Positions 8,690 through 16,768 of a stretch of 64,000 bases of DNA are shown one piece after another. A program made the position numbers and the translations under genes. Source of the stretch: Paracandidimonas soli (GTDB taxonomy: Bacteria > Pseudomonadota > Gammaproteobacteria > Burkholderiales > Burkholderiaceae_B); the NCBI RefSeq assembly GCF_004342005.1, contig NZ_SMBX01000004.1, forward strand, positions 186,001 through 250,000, written 5' to 3'. The notes beneath the pieces are model-generated. The model was not told the DNA's origin. It saw only the letters and a list, made by a program, of their open reading frames with translations, and ran no database searches. Numbering within the stretch: the stretch's first letter is position 1; the number at the start of each line of letters is the position of its first letter.

Positions 8690-8740
8690 CCGTGACCACG
8701 CGCCAACGCGCAAGCCTCGCCGTTCGCGGCGAGGTCAGGC
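8690..8740 (-). repeat. dispersed 50-bp hairpin element, copy A
   Basis: On the minus strand the unit contains a stem-loop (CCTCGCCG at 8715-8722 pairing with CGGCGAGG at 8727-8734, loop TTCG) next to GGCTTGCGCGTTGGCGCGTG. It matches copy B at 15324-15373 at most positions and copy C at 58402-58449 more loosely. This copy lies 22 bases after the Bug stop codon and may serve as a 3'-end structure. Confidence 0.65.
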
Positions 8741-8790
8741 GGGGCGGTTTCCATCTGGAGCCGCAGGCTCCTCCGAATTAGAAGCGGAAA

Positions 8791-8816
8791 AGCTCCGGCC
8801 CGGGGGCCGGGGTTCT
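8791..8816. terminator. GC-rich hairpin, probable bidirectional terminator
   Basis: Six-base-pair core CCGGCC (8795-8800) with GGCCGG (8805-8810), extended by G-T and A-T pairs, lying between two convergent Bug receptor genes. On the plus strand it is followed by TTCTT; on the minus strand by GCTTTTCC. Both suit weak intrinsic termination. Confidence 0.55.
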
Positions 8817-8849
8817 TCACAGGCAGCCGGCGCAGTTGTATCCGGAGAA

Positions 8850-9833
8850 TCAATCAGCCGAGATATTGGCGGTCTTGATGACCTCGGCCCATTTTCGGGT
8901 CTCGCTGTCGATGAACTTGGCGAAGTCTTCCGGAGTTCCGCCGCCCACCTGGCCGCCGGTGGCATCGAATGCCTTGACGACTTCGGGCTTCTTCAGCACG
9001 CGGTTGGTGGCTTCGTTCAGCTTGGCCACGACTTCGGCGGGGATGCCGGCCGGGGCGATGATGCCTTGCCAGTTGTATGACTCGAAGCCGGGCAGGCCGG
9101 ACTCGGCCAGGGTGGGCACGTCTGGCAGCAGAGCCAGGCGCTGGGCGCTGGTGACGGCCAGGGGATGCACCTTGCCCGACTCGATGGCGGGCATGGCGGC
9201 ATAGCCCATTTCGAACATCATGGAGATATGGCCGGCCATCAGGTCGGTGGCTGCGGGAGCGCCGCCCTTGTAGGGCACGTGCGACATCTTGACGCCAGCC
9301 TCGTGGGCGAACAGCTCGCCCGACAGATGGTGCGCGCCGCCCACGCCGGAAGAGCCGAAAGTGATGGAGTCCGGATCCTTCTTGGCCAGTTCGATCAGGT
9401 CCCTGACGGTCTTGACCGGCAGACTGTTGTTCACGTTCAGGATCAGCGGCGCTTCCTCGACCAGGACGATGGGCGTCAGGTCGGTCTTGACGTTGTAGGA
9501 AACCGTCTTGGGCACCAGGGTGGGGTTGACCGCCAGCGGAGCCAGGTGGCCGCTGCCGATGGTGTAGCCGTCGGGCTTGGCCTTGGCGATGTGGGCGGTG
9601 CCGATGACGCCGCCGGCGCCGGCCTTGTTTTCCACCACGATGGTGGCGCCCAGCTCGTCGGCCAGCTCACGGGCGATCAGGCGCATGCGGGTGTCGGCGA
9701 AGCCGCCGGCGGCATAGGGAATGACGAAGGTGATCGGCTTGGAGGGCCAGGCGTCCTGGGCCTGGGCGGCGGGGAAGACGATGCCGAGGGTGCTGGCCAA
9801 TGCCAGGACGCGAAGGGTGCTCGATAGTTTCAT
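8850..9833 (-). CDS. Bug family tripartite tricarboxylate receptor
   Basis: Second Bug/TctC-like periplasmic binding protein, 327 aa. A signal peptide of about 25 residues ends AQAQDAWPSKPITFV. Signature segments are PYAAGGFAD, ENKAGAGGVIGT, AKAKPDGYTIG and VPYKGGAPA. It stands alone: the nearest upstream gene is the nrd cluster about 170 bases away, with an unrelated role. It is only moderately similar to the receptor at 7682, so this is not a recent tandem duplication. Ligand unknown, presumably a carboxylate or amide. Confidence 0.9.
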   Translation of the reverse strand: MKLSSTLRVLALASTLGIVFPAAQAQDAWPSKPITFVIPYAAGGFADTRMRLIARELADELGATIVVENKAGAGGVIGTAHIAKAKPDGYTIGSGHLAPLAVNPTLVPKTVSYNVKTDLTPIVLVEEAPLILNVNNSLPVKTVRDLIELAKKDPDSITFGSSGVGGAHHLSGELFAHEAGVKMSHVPYKGGAPAATDLMAGHISMMFEMGYAAMPAIESGKVHPLAVTSAQRLALLPDVPTLAESGLPGFESYNWQGIIAPAGIPAEVVAKLNEATNRVLKKPEVVKAFDATGGQVGGGTPEDFAKFIDSETRKWAEVIKTANISAD

Positions 9834-9999
9834 GGTGTCTCGCTTGACTTGCTATGGATGATACGGAGGCATCGCGCCGGCCGCCCATGGGGGCGGCAGC
9901 GGGAGTGCGGCAATGGCTATTATGGTGCAATCCCGCGGATTGCTGTGATGGGGATATCCAGGGGAAGGGTTGTTATTGCGGAGGATCCGTCCGCGTGGC

Positions 10000-10323
10000 C
10001 TATGCCTTCGAGGTTGCCTGCAGGTCGAACAGATCGGTCGGGAACAGTTCGCCCTGGCTGTCCAGGTCGGCGCGCAGATGGCAGTCCACGGCTACGGCGC
10101 CATTGAGCTCGCAGCAGCAGGGAAGGATCTCGTTGGGGCCGACGAAAGCCAGCGGAGGCGAGGCATAACTGACCTCGCCGTCCATGAGTTCCAGGCGGCA
10201 CATGCCGCAGTAGCCGCTGCGGCATTGGTATTCGACATCATGCCCCGTGCGTTCGAGGCCTTCGAGCAGCGTTTCCCCGGGCAGCAGATTGAACTGCTTG
10301 TCCCTGGTGATGACGACGCTCAT
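10000..10323 (-). CDS. yfaE: 2Fe-2S ferredoxin, YfaE-like maintenance protein for class Ia RNR
   Basis: Small ferredoxin of 107 aa with plant-type cluster ligands C34, C39 and C42 ([12 protein letters not shown]) and a further Cys cluster LPCCC at 69-71. In E. coli YfaE helps reload the diferric-tyrosyl cofactor of NrdB and is encoded right after nrdB. The same order is seen here, with start and nrdB stop overlapping (ATGA). It is longer than the 84-residue E. coli protein because of an acidic C-terminal extension of about 25 residues. Context makes the assignment firm. Confidence 0.88.
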   Translation of the reverse strand: MSVVITRDKQFNLLPGETLLEGLERTGHDVEYQCRSGYCGMCRLELMDGEVSYASPPLAFVGPNEILPCCCELNGAVAVDCHLRADLDSQGELFPTDLFDLQATSKA

Positions 10324-11453
10324 AGTTCAAAGTCGTTCAGGTCGTCGGCAGAGACTTCGGCGTCGATCTGGCCGACGAGATAGGAGCTGAGCTCCACTTC
10401 CTGGGGGGCGACCTGCACGGTGTCCGATGCGAGCCAGGTGTTCATCCACGGCAGCGGATTGTGCTTGGCGTCGGGGAAGGCGGGCTGCAGGCCTACGGCT
10501 GCCATGCGGATATTGGTGATGTACTCCACGTACTGGCACAGGATGTCCTTGTTCATGCCTATCATGGAGCCGTCGCGGAACAGGTAGTCCGCCCAGCGCT
10601 TTTCCTGCTCGGCCGCGTCGCGGAACATGTCGAAGCATTCCTGATGGACCTCGGCGGCGATCCCGGCGAAGTCGGGGTCGTCGGCGCCGGAGCGCAGGAT
10701 GTTGAGAATATGCTGCGTGCCGGTCAGGTGCAGCGCCTCGTCGCGCGCGATCAGGCGGATGATCTTGGCATTGCCTTCCATCAGCTTGCGTTCCGCGAAG
10801 GCGAACGAGCAGGCGAAGCTGATGTAGAAACGGATCGCTTCCAGGATGTTGACGCTCATCAGGCACAGGTAGAGCAGCTTCTTCAGGTTGCGCAGGTCGA
10901 CGACGACGGTCTTGCCGTTGATCTCGTGGGTGCCCGGGCCGAGCTGAGAATACAGCATGGTCTGCTCGATGAGATCATCGTAGTACGAGGCGATGTCGTT
11001 GGCGCGCAGCTTGATGTTCTCGTTCTTGACGATGTCGTCGAAGATGACGGATGGATCGTTGACGATGTTGCGCAGGATGTGCGTGTACGAGCGCGAGTGG
11101 ATGGTTTCCGAGAACGCCCAGGTTTCCACCCAGGTCTCGAGCTCGGGAATGGAAACCAGCGGCAGCAGCGCGACATTGGGGCTGCGTCCCTGGATGGAGT
11201 CCAGCAGCGTCTGGTACTTGAGGTTGCTGATGAAGATGTGCTTTTCGTGATCCGGCAGGTTCTGGTAGTCGATGCGGTCCTGCGAGATGTCGATTTCTTC
11301 CGGGCGCCAGAAGAATGACAGCTGTTTTTCGATCAGCTTCTCGAAGATGGGATATTTCTGCTGGTCATAGCGTGCGACGTTGACGGGCTGCCCGAAGAAC
11401 ATGGGTTCCTTGAGCTGGTCGTTGTCGTTCCGGGAAAAGATGCTGTATGACAT
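10320..11453 (-). CDS. nrdB: ribonucleoside-diphosphate reductase class Ia beta subunit
   Basis: Small subunit of aerobic ribonucleotide reductase, 377 aa, carrying the diiron-tyrosyl radical cofactor. Visible features are [10 protein letters not shown], the iron-ligand helices around [13 protein letters not shown] and [13 protein letters not shown], and the C-terminal tail [21 protein letters not shown]-type peptide that docks onto NrdA. The sequence follows E. coli NrdB closely along its whole length, including [19 protein letters not shown] at the N-terminus. It lies 90 bases after nrdA and overlaps yfaE, forming an nrdA-nrdB-yfaE operon as in enterobacteria. Confidence 0.95.
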   Translation of the reverse strand: MSYSIFSRNDNDQLKEPMFFGQPVNVARYDQQKYPIFEKLIEKQLSFFWRPEEIDISQDRIDYQNLPDHEKHIFISNLKYQTLLDSIQGRSPNVALLPLVSIPELETWVETWAFSETIHSRSYTHILRNIVNDPSVIFDDIVKNENIKLRANDIASYYDDLIEQTMLYSQLGPGTHEINGKTVVVDLRNLKKLLYLCLMSVNILEAIRFYISFACSFAFAERKLMEGNAKIIRLIARDEALHLTGTQHILNILRSGADDPDFAGIAAEVHQECFDMFRDAAEQEKRWADYLFRDGSMIGMNKDILCQYVEYITNIRMAAVGLQPAFPDAKHNPLPWMNTWLASDTVQVAPQEVELSSYLVGQIDAEVSADDLNDFEL

Positions 11454-11543
11454 AGTGGGTTGCCGTCAGATGTTACGTTGGCGCCGCTTGCCTGCCGATC
11501 GGGCCCGGCAAGCGGCTGGGAAGCATGATCCGCGCGTATGGCG

Positions 11544-13823
11544 TCAGATCTTGCATGCGCCGCCGGCGCAGCCGTCATCCTCCGCTTCGGCACTGGCGTC
11601 TTCCGCACCGTCGCGCGTGTTGTGGTAGTACAGCGTCTTGACGCCGTACTTGTAGGCCTGCAGCAGGTCCTTGAGCAGTTGCTTCATCGGAACGCGGCCG
11701 CCCTCGAAGCGCTGCGGGTCGTAGTTTGTGTTGGCCGAGATGGACTGGTCCACGAACTTCTGCATGACGCCGACCAGCTTGAGGTAGCCGTCGTTGTTGG
11801 GCATTTTCCAGAGCAGTTCGTACTGGTCCTTCAGGCGCTCGAACTCGGGCACCACCTGGCGCAGGATGCCGTCCTTGGACTGCTTGACCGACACCAGGCC
11901 GCGCGGCGGCTCGATGCCGTTGGTGGCGTTGGCGATCTGGCTGGAGGTTTCGGAGGGCATCAGCGCGGTCAGCGTGGAGTTGCGCAGGCCGTACTGCTGG
12001 ATGTCGCGGCGCAGGGACTCCCAGTCCAGGTGCAGGGGCTCCTTGCAGTACGCGTCGATATCCTTCTTGTAGGTGTCGATCGGCAGGATGCCCTTGGCAT
12101 ACGTGGTTTCGTCGAAGGCCTTGCAGGAGCCGTATTCGCGCGACAGCTGCATGGAAGCCTTCAGCAGGTAGTACTGGATGGCTTCGAAGGTGCGGTGCGT
12201 CAGGCCGATGGCGGCGTCGTCGGAATAGCGCGTGCCGTTCTTGGCCAGGTAGTAGGCGTAGTTGATGACGCCTACGCCCAGCGAACGGCGCTTCTCCGTG
12301 GCGTTGAAGGCGGCGCGGACGGGGTAGTCCTGGTAGTCGAGCAGGGCGTCGAGCGCGCGCACGGCCAGGTCGGCCAGGCCTTCGAGCTCGTCCAGCGATT
12401 CCAGCGCGCCCAGGTTGATGGCGGACAGCGTGCAGAGCGCGATTTCGCCGTCGGGGTCGTTGACGTCGTTCAGCGGCTTGGTGGGCAGCGCGATTTCCAT
12501 GCACAGGTTCGACTGGCGCACGGGGGCGACGGCCGGATCGAAGGGGCTGTGCGTGTTGCAGTGGTCCACGTTCTGGATGTAGATGCGGCCCGTGCCGGCG
12601 CGCTCCTGCATGACCAGCGAGAACAGTTCGGTGGCGGGCAGGGTGCGCTTGCGGATGGACGGATCGCTTTCGTACTGCACGTACAGGCGCTCGAACTCGT
12701 CCTGGTCGGCGAAGAAGGCATCGTACAGGCCGGGCACGTCGTGCGGCGAGAACAGCGTGATCTGCTGGCCCTTGATCAGGCGCTGGTACAGCAGGCGGTT
12801 GATCTGCACGCCGTAGTCCAGGTGGCGGATGCGGTTTTCCTCGACGCCGCGGTTGTTCTTGAGCACCAGCAGCGATTCGACTTCCAGGTGCCACAAGGGG
12901 TAGAACAGCGTGGCCGCACCGCCGCGTACGCCGCCTTGCGAGCACGATTTCACGGCGGCCTGGAACATCTTGTAGAACGGGATGCAGCCGGTGTGCTGCG
13001 CCTCGCCGCCGCGGATTTCGCTGCCCAGGGCGCGGATGCGGCCGCCGTTGATGCCGATGCCGGCGCGCTGCGATACGTACTTGACGATGGCGCTGGTGGT
13101 GGCGTTGATGCTGTCCAGGCTGTCGCCGCACTCGATCAGCACGCACGAGCTGAACTGGCGCGTGGGCGTGCGCACGCCCGACATGATGGGCGTGGGCAGG
13201 GAGATCTTGAACTGCGAGACGGCGTCATAGAAGCGCTTGATGTAGCCCAGGCGGGTATCGGCCGGGTACTTCGAGAACAGGCTCATGGCCACCAGGATGT
13301 ACAGGAACTGGGGGCTTTCGAAGATCTGCTTGGTGACGCGGTTCTGCACCAGGTACTTGCCTTCCAGCTGCTTGACGGCGGCGTACGAGAAGTTCATGTC
13401 GCGCCAGTGGTCGATGTAGCCGTTGATCTCGTCGTATTCGGCTTCGGAATAGTCGGCCAGCAGGTGCTCGTCGTACTTGCCCATGGCGGTCAGCTTGCGC
13501 ACGTGCTCGCGCAGGTGCGGCGGCTCGAAATCGCCGTAGGCGATCTTGCGCAGGTGGAAGATCGCGAGGCGGGCGGCCAGGTACTGGTAGTCGGGCGTTT
13601 CCTCGGAAATGAGGTCGGCAGCCGACTTGATGATGGTTTCGTGGATGTCGTCCGTACGGATGCCGTCGTAGAACTGGATGTGCGAGCGCAGTTCGACCTG
13701 CGACACGGACACATTGTTCAGGCCTTTGGCAGCCCAGTCGATCACGCGGTGGATCTTGTCCAGGTTGATCGGCTCCAGGCGGCCGTCGCGCTTGGTGACT
13801 TTCATTTGTTCGTATTTCGTCAT
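11544..13823 (-). CDS. nrdA: ribonucleoside-diphosphate reductase class Ia alpha subunit
   Basis: Catalytic subunit of class Ia ribonucleotide reductase, 759 aa (E. coli 761). An N-terminal ATP-cone (about 8-95, VTKRDGRLEPINLDKIHRV) precedes the ten-stranded barrel. Active-site and radical-path signatures are FSSCVLIECGDSLDSI, NLCMEIALPTKPL and ALMPSETSSQIANATNGIEP, and the C-terminal redox Cys pair is in GCAGGACKI. The ATG at 13823 has AAGGA at the right distance; the frame is open for another 250 bases upstream, but that part contains the regulatory region. Similarity to the enterobacterial protein is strikingly high for a betaproteobacterium. Confidence 0.96.
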   Translation of the reverse strand: MTKYEQMKVTKRDGRLEPINLDKIHRVIDWAAKGLNNVSVSQVELRSHIQFYDGIRTDDIHETIIKSAADLISEETPDYQYLAARLAIFHLRKIAYGDFEPPHLREHVRKLTAMGKYDEHLLADYSEAEYDEINGYIDHWRDMNFSYAAVKQLEGKYLVQNRVTKQIFESPQFLYILVAMSLFSKYPADTRLGYIKRFYDAVSQFKISLPTPIMSGVRTPTRQFSSCVLIECGDSLDSINATTSAIVKYVSQRAGIGINGGRIRALGSEIRGGEAQHTGCIPFYKMFQAAVKSCSQGGVRGGAATLFYPLWHLEVESLLVLKNNRGVEENRIRHLDYGVQINRLLYQRLIKGQQITLFSPHDVPGLYDAFFADQDEFERLYVQYESDPSIRKRTLPATELFSLVMQERAGTGRIYIQNVDHCNTHSPFDPAVAPVRQSNLCMEIALPTKPLNDVNDPDGEIALCTLSAINLGALESLDELEGLADLAVRALDALLDYQDYPVRAAFNATEKRRSLGVGVINYAYYLAKNGTRYSDDAAIGLTHRTFEAIQYYLLKASMQLSREYGSCKAFDETTYAKGILPIDTYKKDIDAYCKEPLHLDWESLRRDIQQYGLRNSTLTALMPSETSSQIANATNGIEPPRGLVSVKQSKDGILRQVVPEFERLKDQYELLWKMPNNDGYLKLVGVMQKFVDQSISANTNYDPQRFEGGRVPMKQLLKDLLQAYKYGVKTLYYHNTRDGAEDASAEAEDDGCAGGACKI

Positions 13824-14040
13824 GAAACGTCCTTGCGGGTGGTTCTGTACGGCGCAGCCGCGCCCGTGGCGCGGCTGGCTTCGATGAAACGGGCGGGTGG
13901 CAGCGCGCGGTTGTTGCGGCACATTTGCGACGATGCGCACCATGAAAACAGTGTTTGCCGATAGGCGAGTGTCCGGCGGTTTTCCTGAAAAATGAACGAC
14001 ATAGCGTAGTTCGATGCAAGATAAGCGGATTAGGAAAACC

Positions 14041-14088
14041 AACAATATACAGCGGTTGGTGATGTGGCCGGACACTATATGTTGATAA
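14041..14088 (-). promoter_or_regulatory. two NrdR-like boxes upstream of nrdA
   Basis: Two 16-base elements, CAACAATATACAGCGG (14041-14056) and ACACTATATGTTGATA (14073-14088), each resemble the NrdR consensus with a C-A/T-ATATA-core-G. They are exactly 32 bases apart, the three-helical-turn spacing typical of NrdR tandem sites. They lie about 220-265 bases upstream of the nrdA start. The 13824-14293 gap otherwise holds the divergent promoters of nrdA and the metal-binding protein gene. Confidence 0.6.
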
Positions 14089-14172
14089 TCGGCATAGACG
14101 CTATCTTACCAAGACTGGAGAAAAACGGGGAGAAAAATACACAAGAATTTGCCTTTCCGGAGGCTGCCTGAG

Positions 14173-14188
14173 TTGCATCCAAATGCAA
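14173..14188. promoter_or_regulatory. short inverted repeat upstream of metal-binding protein gene
   Basis: TTGCAT and ATGCAA arms separated by CCAA, about 35 bases upstream of the 20-bp palindrome. It could be a second regulator site (for example a Fur-family Mur/Zur type) or chance. Confidence 0.3.
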
Positions 14189-14220
14189 CTTGATCGCATT
14201 TCCATCAAAAGGATTGGAAA

Positions 14221-14240
14221 AATATAGCAATTGCTATATT
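14221..14240. promoter_or_regulatory. perfect 20-bp palindrome, MntR-like operator
   Basis: AATATAGCAATTGCTATATT is a perfect palindrome. The ATAGC...GCTAT core matches the layout of enterobacterial MntR boxes as I remember them. It ends 53 bases before the start codon of the metal-binding protein gene, and a TATATT that could act as a -10 element lies inside its right arm, so a bound repressor would block transcription. Manganese control is inference. Confidence 0.6.
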
Positions 14241-14293
14241 CTTTGGGCTTCACGCCCTCCAATCCTCCATTCGAGACAAAACACAGGAAAGCT

Positions 14294-15241
14294 ATGATGA
14301 CGACTCGACGATCTTTTCATGCCTGGCTTGGTCGTTCCGCGGCGGCCGCGCTTCTGCTGGCGGCGGGTTTCGGCACTGCCGCCTCGGCGCAGGACAAAAC
14401 GCTGAATGTCGTGGCGACCACAGGCATGCTCGGCGATACGGTCCGGCAGGTCGGAGGGGAGCGCGTCAAGGTCACGACCCTGATGGGAGTCGGAGTGGAT
14501 CCGCATACCTACCGGCAGACGCGCAGTGATATCGCCAGGCTGACGCGCGCGGATCTCGTCGTCTGGCACGGCCTGCGTCTGGAGGCGCAGCTGGAGTCGC
14601 TGTTCCATGACCTGGCCCGCCGCAAGCGTGTCGAGGCCCTGGCGGAAGCCATCCCGAAGGACAGGCTGCTCGGCGACGAGGATGACAAGGCGCTGTCCGA
14701 TCCGCACGTATGGATGGATCCTGCGCTCTGGCAGTTCGTCATCGCCCGGGCGCGCGATACGCTGATCGAAGCCGATCCCGAGGGCAGGGAGGTCTACGAA
14801 GCCAACGCAAAGCGCTATTCCGAAGAGGTATCGGCGCTGGAGGGGCGGGTCAAGACGCTGCTGCAGTCCGTCCCGGAAAAGGATCGCGTCCTGGTGACGG
14901 CGCACGACGCCTTCCGCTATTTCGGCCGGGCCAACGGCTACGAGGTCCTGGGGATCCAGGGTATTTCCACCGAGAGCGAGGCCAGCCTGCATCGCGTGGA
15001 GGCGCTGGTGAAGCTGCTGGTCGAGCGCAGGATCAAGGCCATTTTCGTGGAGTCTTCCGTGTCGGACCAGAACATCCGGGCGCTGATCGAGGGCGCTGCC
15101 GCGCGCGGGCACAAGGTGGTGATAGGCGGCGAGCTGTTTTCCGACGCCATGGGAGAGCCGGGTACGGTGGAGGGTACCTACATCGGCATGATCGAGCACA
15201 ACGCAAAGACTGTGGCCAGGGCGCTGAAAGGCGATGAATGA
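14294..15241 (+). CDS. metal ABC transporter substrate-binding protein, manganese/zinc type (orphan)
   Basis: Periplasmic cluster-A-I (ZnuA/SitA/MntC) binding protein, 315 aa, with signal peptide (ATG at 14294, AGGAAA just upstream; cleavage near ASAQDKTLNV). The expected four metal ligands are visible: His in VDPHTYRQT, His in SDPHVWMDP, Glu in VFVESSVSD and Asp in ELFSDAMGE. There is no His-rich loop of the zinc ZnuA kind, which together with the MntR-like palindrome favours manganese or iron. No permease or ATPase gene is adjacent, which is unusual; the downstream neighbour is a convergent MFS gene. Confidence 0.88.
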   Translation: MMTTRRSFHAWLGRSAAAALLLAAGFGTAASAQDKTLNVVATTGMLGDTVRQVGGERVKVTTLMGVGVDPHTYRQTRSDIARLTRADLVVWHGLRLEAQLESLFHDLARRKRVEALAEAIPKDRLLGDEDDKALSDPHVWMDPALWQFVIARARDTLIEADPEGREVYEANAKRYSEEVSALEGRVKTLLQSVPEKDRVLVTAHDAFRYFGRANGYEVLGIQGISTESEASLHRVEALVKLLVERRIKAIFVESSVSDQNIRALIEGAAARGHKVVIGGELFSDAMGEPGTVEGTYIGMIEHNAKTVARALKGDE

Positions 15242-15323
15242 GGCGTGGACCGCCCCCGCCTGAGGCCGGGAGATTCCTCGCCGCGATACGGGGGGGTCTG
15301 AGGCGCCGCATGAACACTGCCTC

Positions 15324-15373
15324 GCTTGACCTCGGCCTGAAGGCCGGGGCTTGCGCGTGGGCGCGTGTTCAGG
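15324..15373 (+). repeat. dispersed 50-bp hairpin element, copy B
   Basis: Starts GCTTGACCTCGG, forms a nine-pair stem (15330-15338 with 15341-15349) and continues GGCTTGCGCGTGGGCGCGTG. It is nearly the same as copy A read on its minus strand. The stop codon of the MFS gene (15369-15371) lies within its end, so in the gene's direction the element begins at the stop. Confidence 0.65.
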
Positions 15374-16628
15374 CCGGCGCTCGCGTGTCCCTGGTTTTCA
15401 GCGCAAGCAGCATGCCGAGCATGGTCAGCGCCGCCGTCATGGCGACGACGGCGACCCAGCCTCCGTGCTCCCATACCCAGCCGCCGGCGGAGCCGATGAT
15501 GCTGGATCCCAGGTAGTAGAAGAGCAGATACAGGGAGGCGGCATGCCCCTTGTTGCCGCCCGCCTGCGGGCCGACCGCGCTGCTGGCGACGGCGTGGGCG
15601 ATGAAGAACCCCGTAGTCAGCACGGCGATGCCGCCCACGATGGCGGGCCACGGGCCCAGCAGGGTCAGCAGGACGCCGCCGAGCATCAGGGCCAGGCCGG
15701 CCATCAGCAGGCGCCGCCGTCCGTAGCGGTCGGCCAGCGTGCCGGCCACGGAAGATGAAACGACGCCGAACCCGTACACCAGGAAGATCAGGCTGATGAC
15801 GGTCTGGCTGAAATGGTAGGGAGCGCCCGACAACAGGAAAGTCGCGTAGTTGAACAGTGCGACGAAAACGCTCATGATCAGGAAGCCGATGGCGTAGATG
15901 CGCAGCAGGCCGCGATTGCGCAGGTGCTGCTTCCAGGCGCGCAGGTGGAACTCCAGGCTGAAGCCGGGCCGCAGGATGAAGTTGCGTGATGGAGGCAGCA
16001 GCTTCCAGAATGCGATGGCGCATGCCAGGCACATGATGCCCAGCAGGAACATGGCGATGCGCCAGGATGTGATTTCTGCCACCAGCCCCATGCCCACCCG
16101 TCCGGCCATGCCGCCGAAGGCCGTGCCGGCCACGTACAGTCCCATGCTGCGGCCCAGGTGGGAGGGATGTATCTCCTCGGCCAGCCAGGCCATGGAGATG
16201 GCGGGCACGCCGCCCAGCACCAGGCCTTCGAGGGCGCGGGCGGCCAGCAGGCCGTGCCAGCTGGGCAGCAGGGAAGCAATGATGTTCAGGACGGCGGCCA
16301 TCAGCATGGATCCGAAAATCATGCCGCGCCGTCCCAGGGCCTGCGAGAATGCGCCCGCCAGGACGATGGAAATGGCGAGCAGGCCGGTGGTCAGCGACAG
16401 CGCCAGCGAACTGGATGCGGGGCTGACGTTGAAACTGGCGGCAAACGCCGGCAACAGGGGCTGGACACAATAGATCAGCGCGAAAGACGAGAACCCCACG
16501 AGGAACAGCGCCAGTCCGGCCTGCCGGTATTCGGCGTTTCCGGGGCTCAGGCCCTCGAAGCCGCCGGCTTGCGGCATGTGCGTGGAGGAGGATTGCTGGG
16601 AAGCGGTATTGCCGGCAGGGGCTGTCAT
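15369..16628 (-). CDS. MFS transporter, YnfM-like drug/metabolite efflux
   Basis: Twelve-helix major facilitator protein of about 419 aa. The first helix begins near LALFLVGFSSFALIYC, and the motif-A-like loop between helices 2 and 3 reads GAFSQALGRRGMIFG. The conserved GLVLGGVPAISMAWLAEEI and the repeated motif-A-like AGTLADRYGRRRLL in the second half fit the YnfM/arabinose-efflux subgroup. The ATG at 16628 is chosen because the frame further upstream runs into the trpB promoter region; its ribosome binding site is weak. It diverges from trpB and converges on the metal-binding protein gene. Substrate unknown. Confidence 0.85.
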   Translation of the reverse strand: MTAPAGNTASQQSSSTHMPQAGGFEGLSPGNAEYRQAGLALFLVGFSSFALIYCVQPLLPAFAASFNVSPASSSLALSLTTGLLAISIVLAGAFSQALGRRGMIFGSMLMAAVLNIIASLLPSWHGLLAARALEGLVLGGVPAISMAWLAEEIHPSHLGRSMGLYVAGTAFGGMAGRVGMGLVAEITSWRIAMFLLGIMCLACAIAFWKLLPPSRNFILRPGFSLEFHLRAWKQHLRNRGLLRIYAIGFLIMSVFVALFNYATFLLSGAPYHFSQTVISLIFLVYGFGVVSSSVAGTLADRYGRRRLLMAGLALMLGGVLLTLLGPWPAIVGGIAVLTTGFFIAHAVASSAVGPQAGGNKGHAASLYLLFYYLGSSIIGSAGGWVWEHGGWVAVVAMTAALTMLGMLLALKTRDTRAPA

Positions 16629-16707
16629 GATGCGCGCGGATGGGGTCTTAACCGGCAATTTAGTGGCGTCCGGCGAATTTGTCCAATGAGGGAAGGCCGG
16701 GACGGCA

Positions 16708-16736
16708 CTGCCAAGATAGCCGCACACTGGTAAAAT
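16708..16736 (+). promoter_or_regulatory. predicted promoter of trpB-trpA-accD
   Basis: CTGCCA (16708-16713), 17-base spacer, extended -10 TGG-TAAAAT (16728-16736), 33 bases before the trpB start. Confidence 0.5.
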
Positions 16737-16768
16737 GCCTGATTATTCCGAACGTTTGTGTCTGTATC

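Noticed and set aside
11538-13964. Very long open frame (about 800 codons) on the strand opposite nrdA
   Set aside because: It mirrors nrdA in a G+C-rich genome with strong third-position bias; the translation is Val/Gly/Asp-rich with no family motifs.
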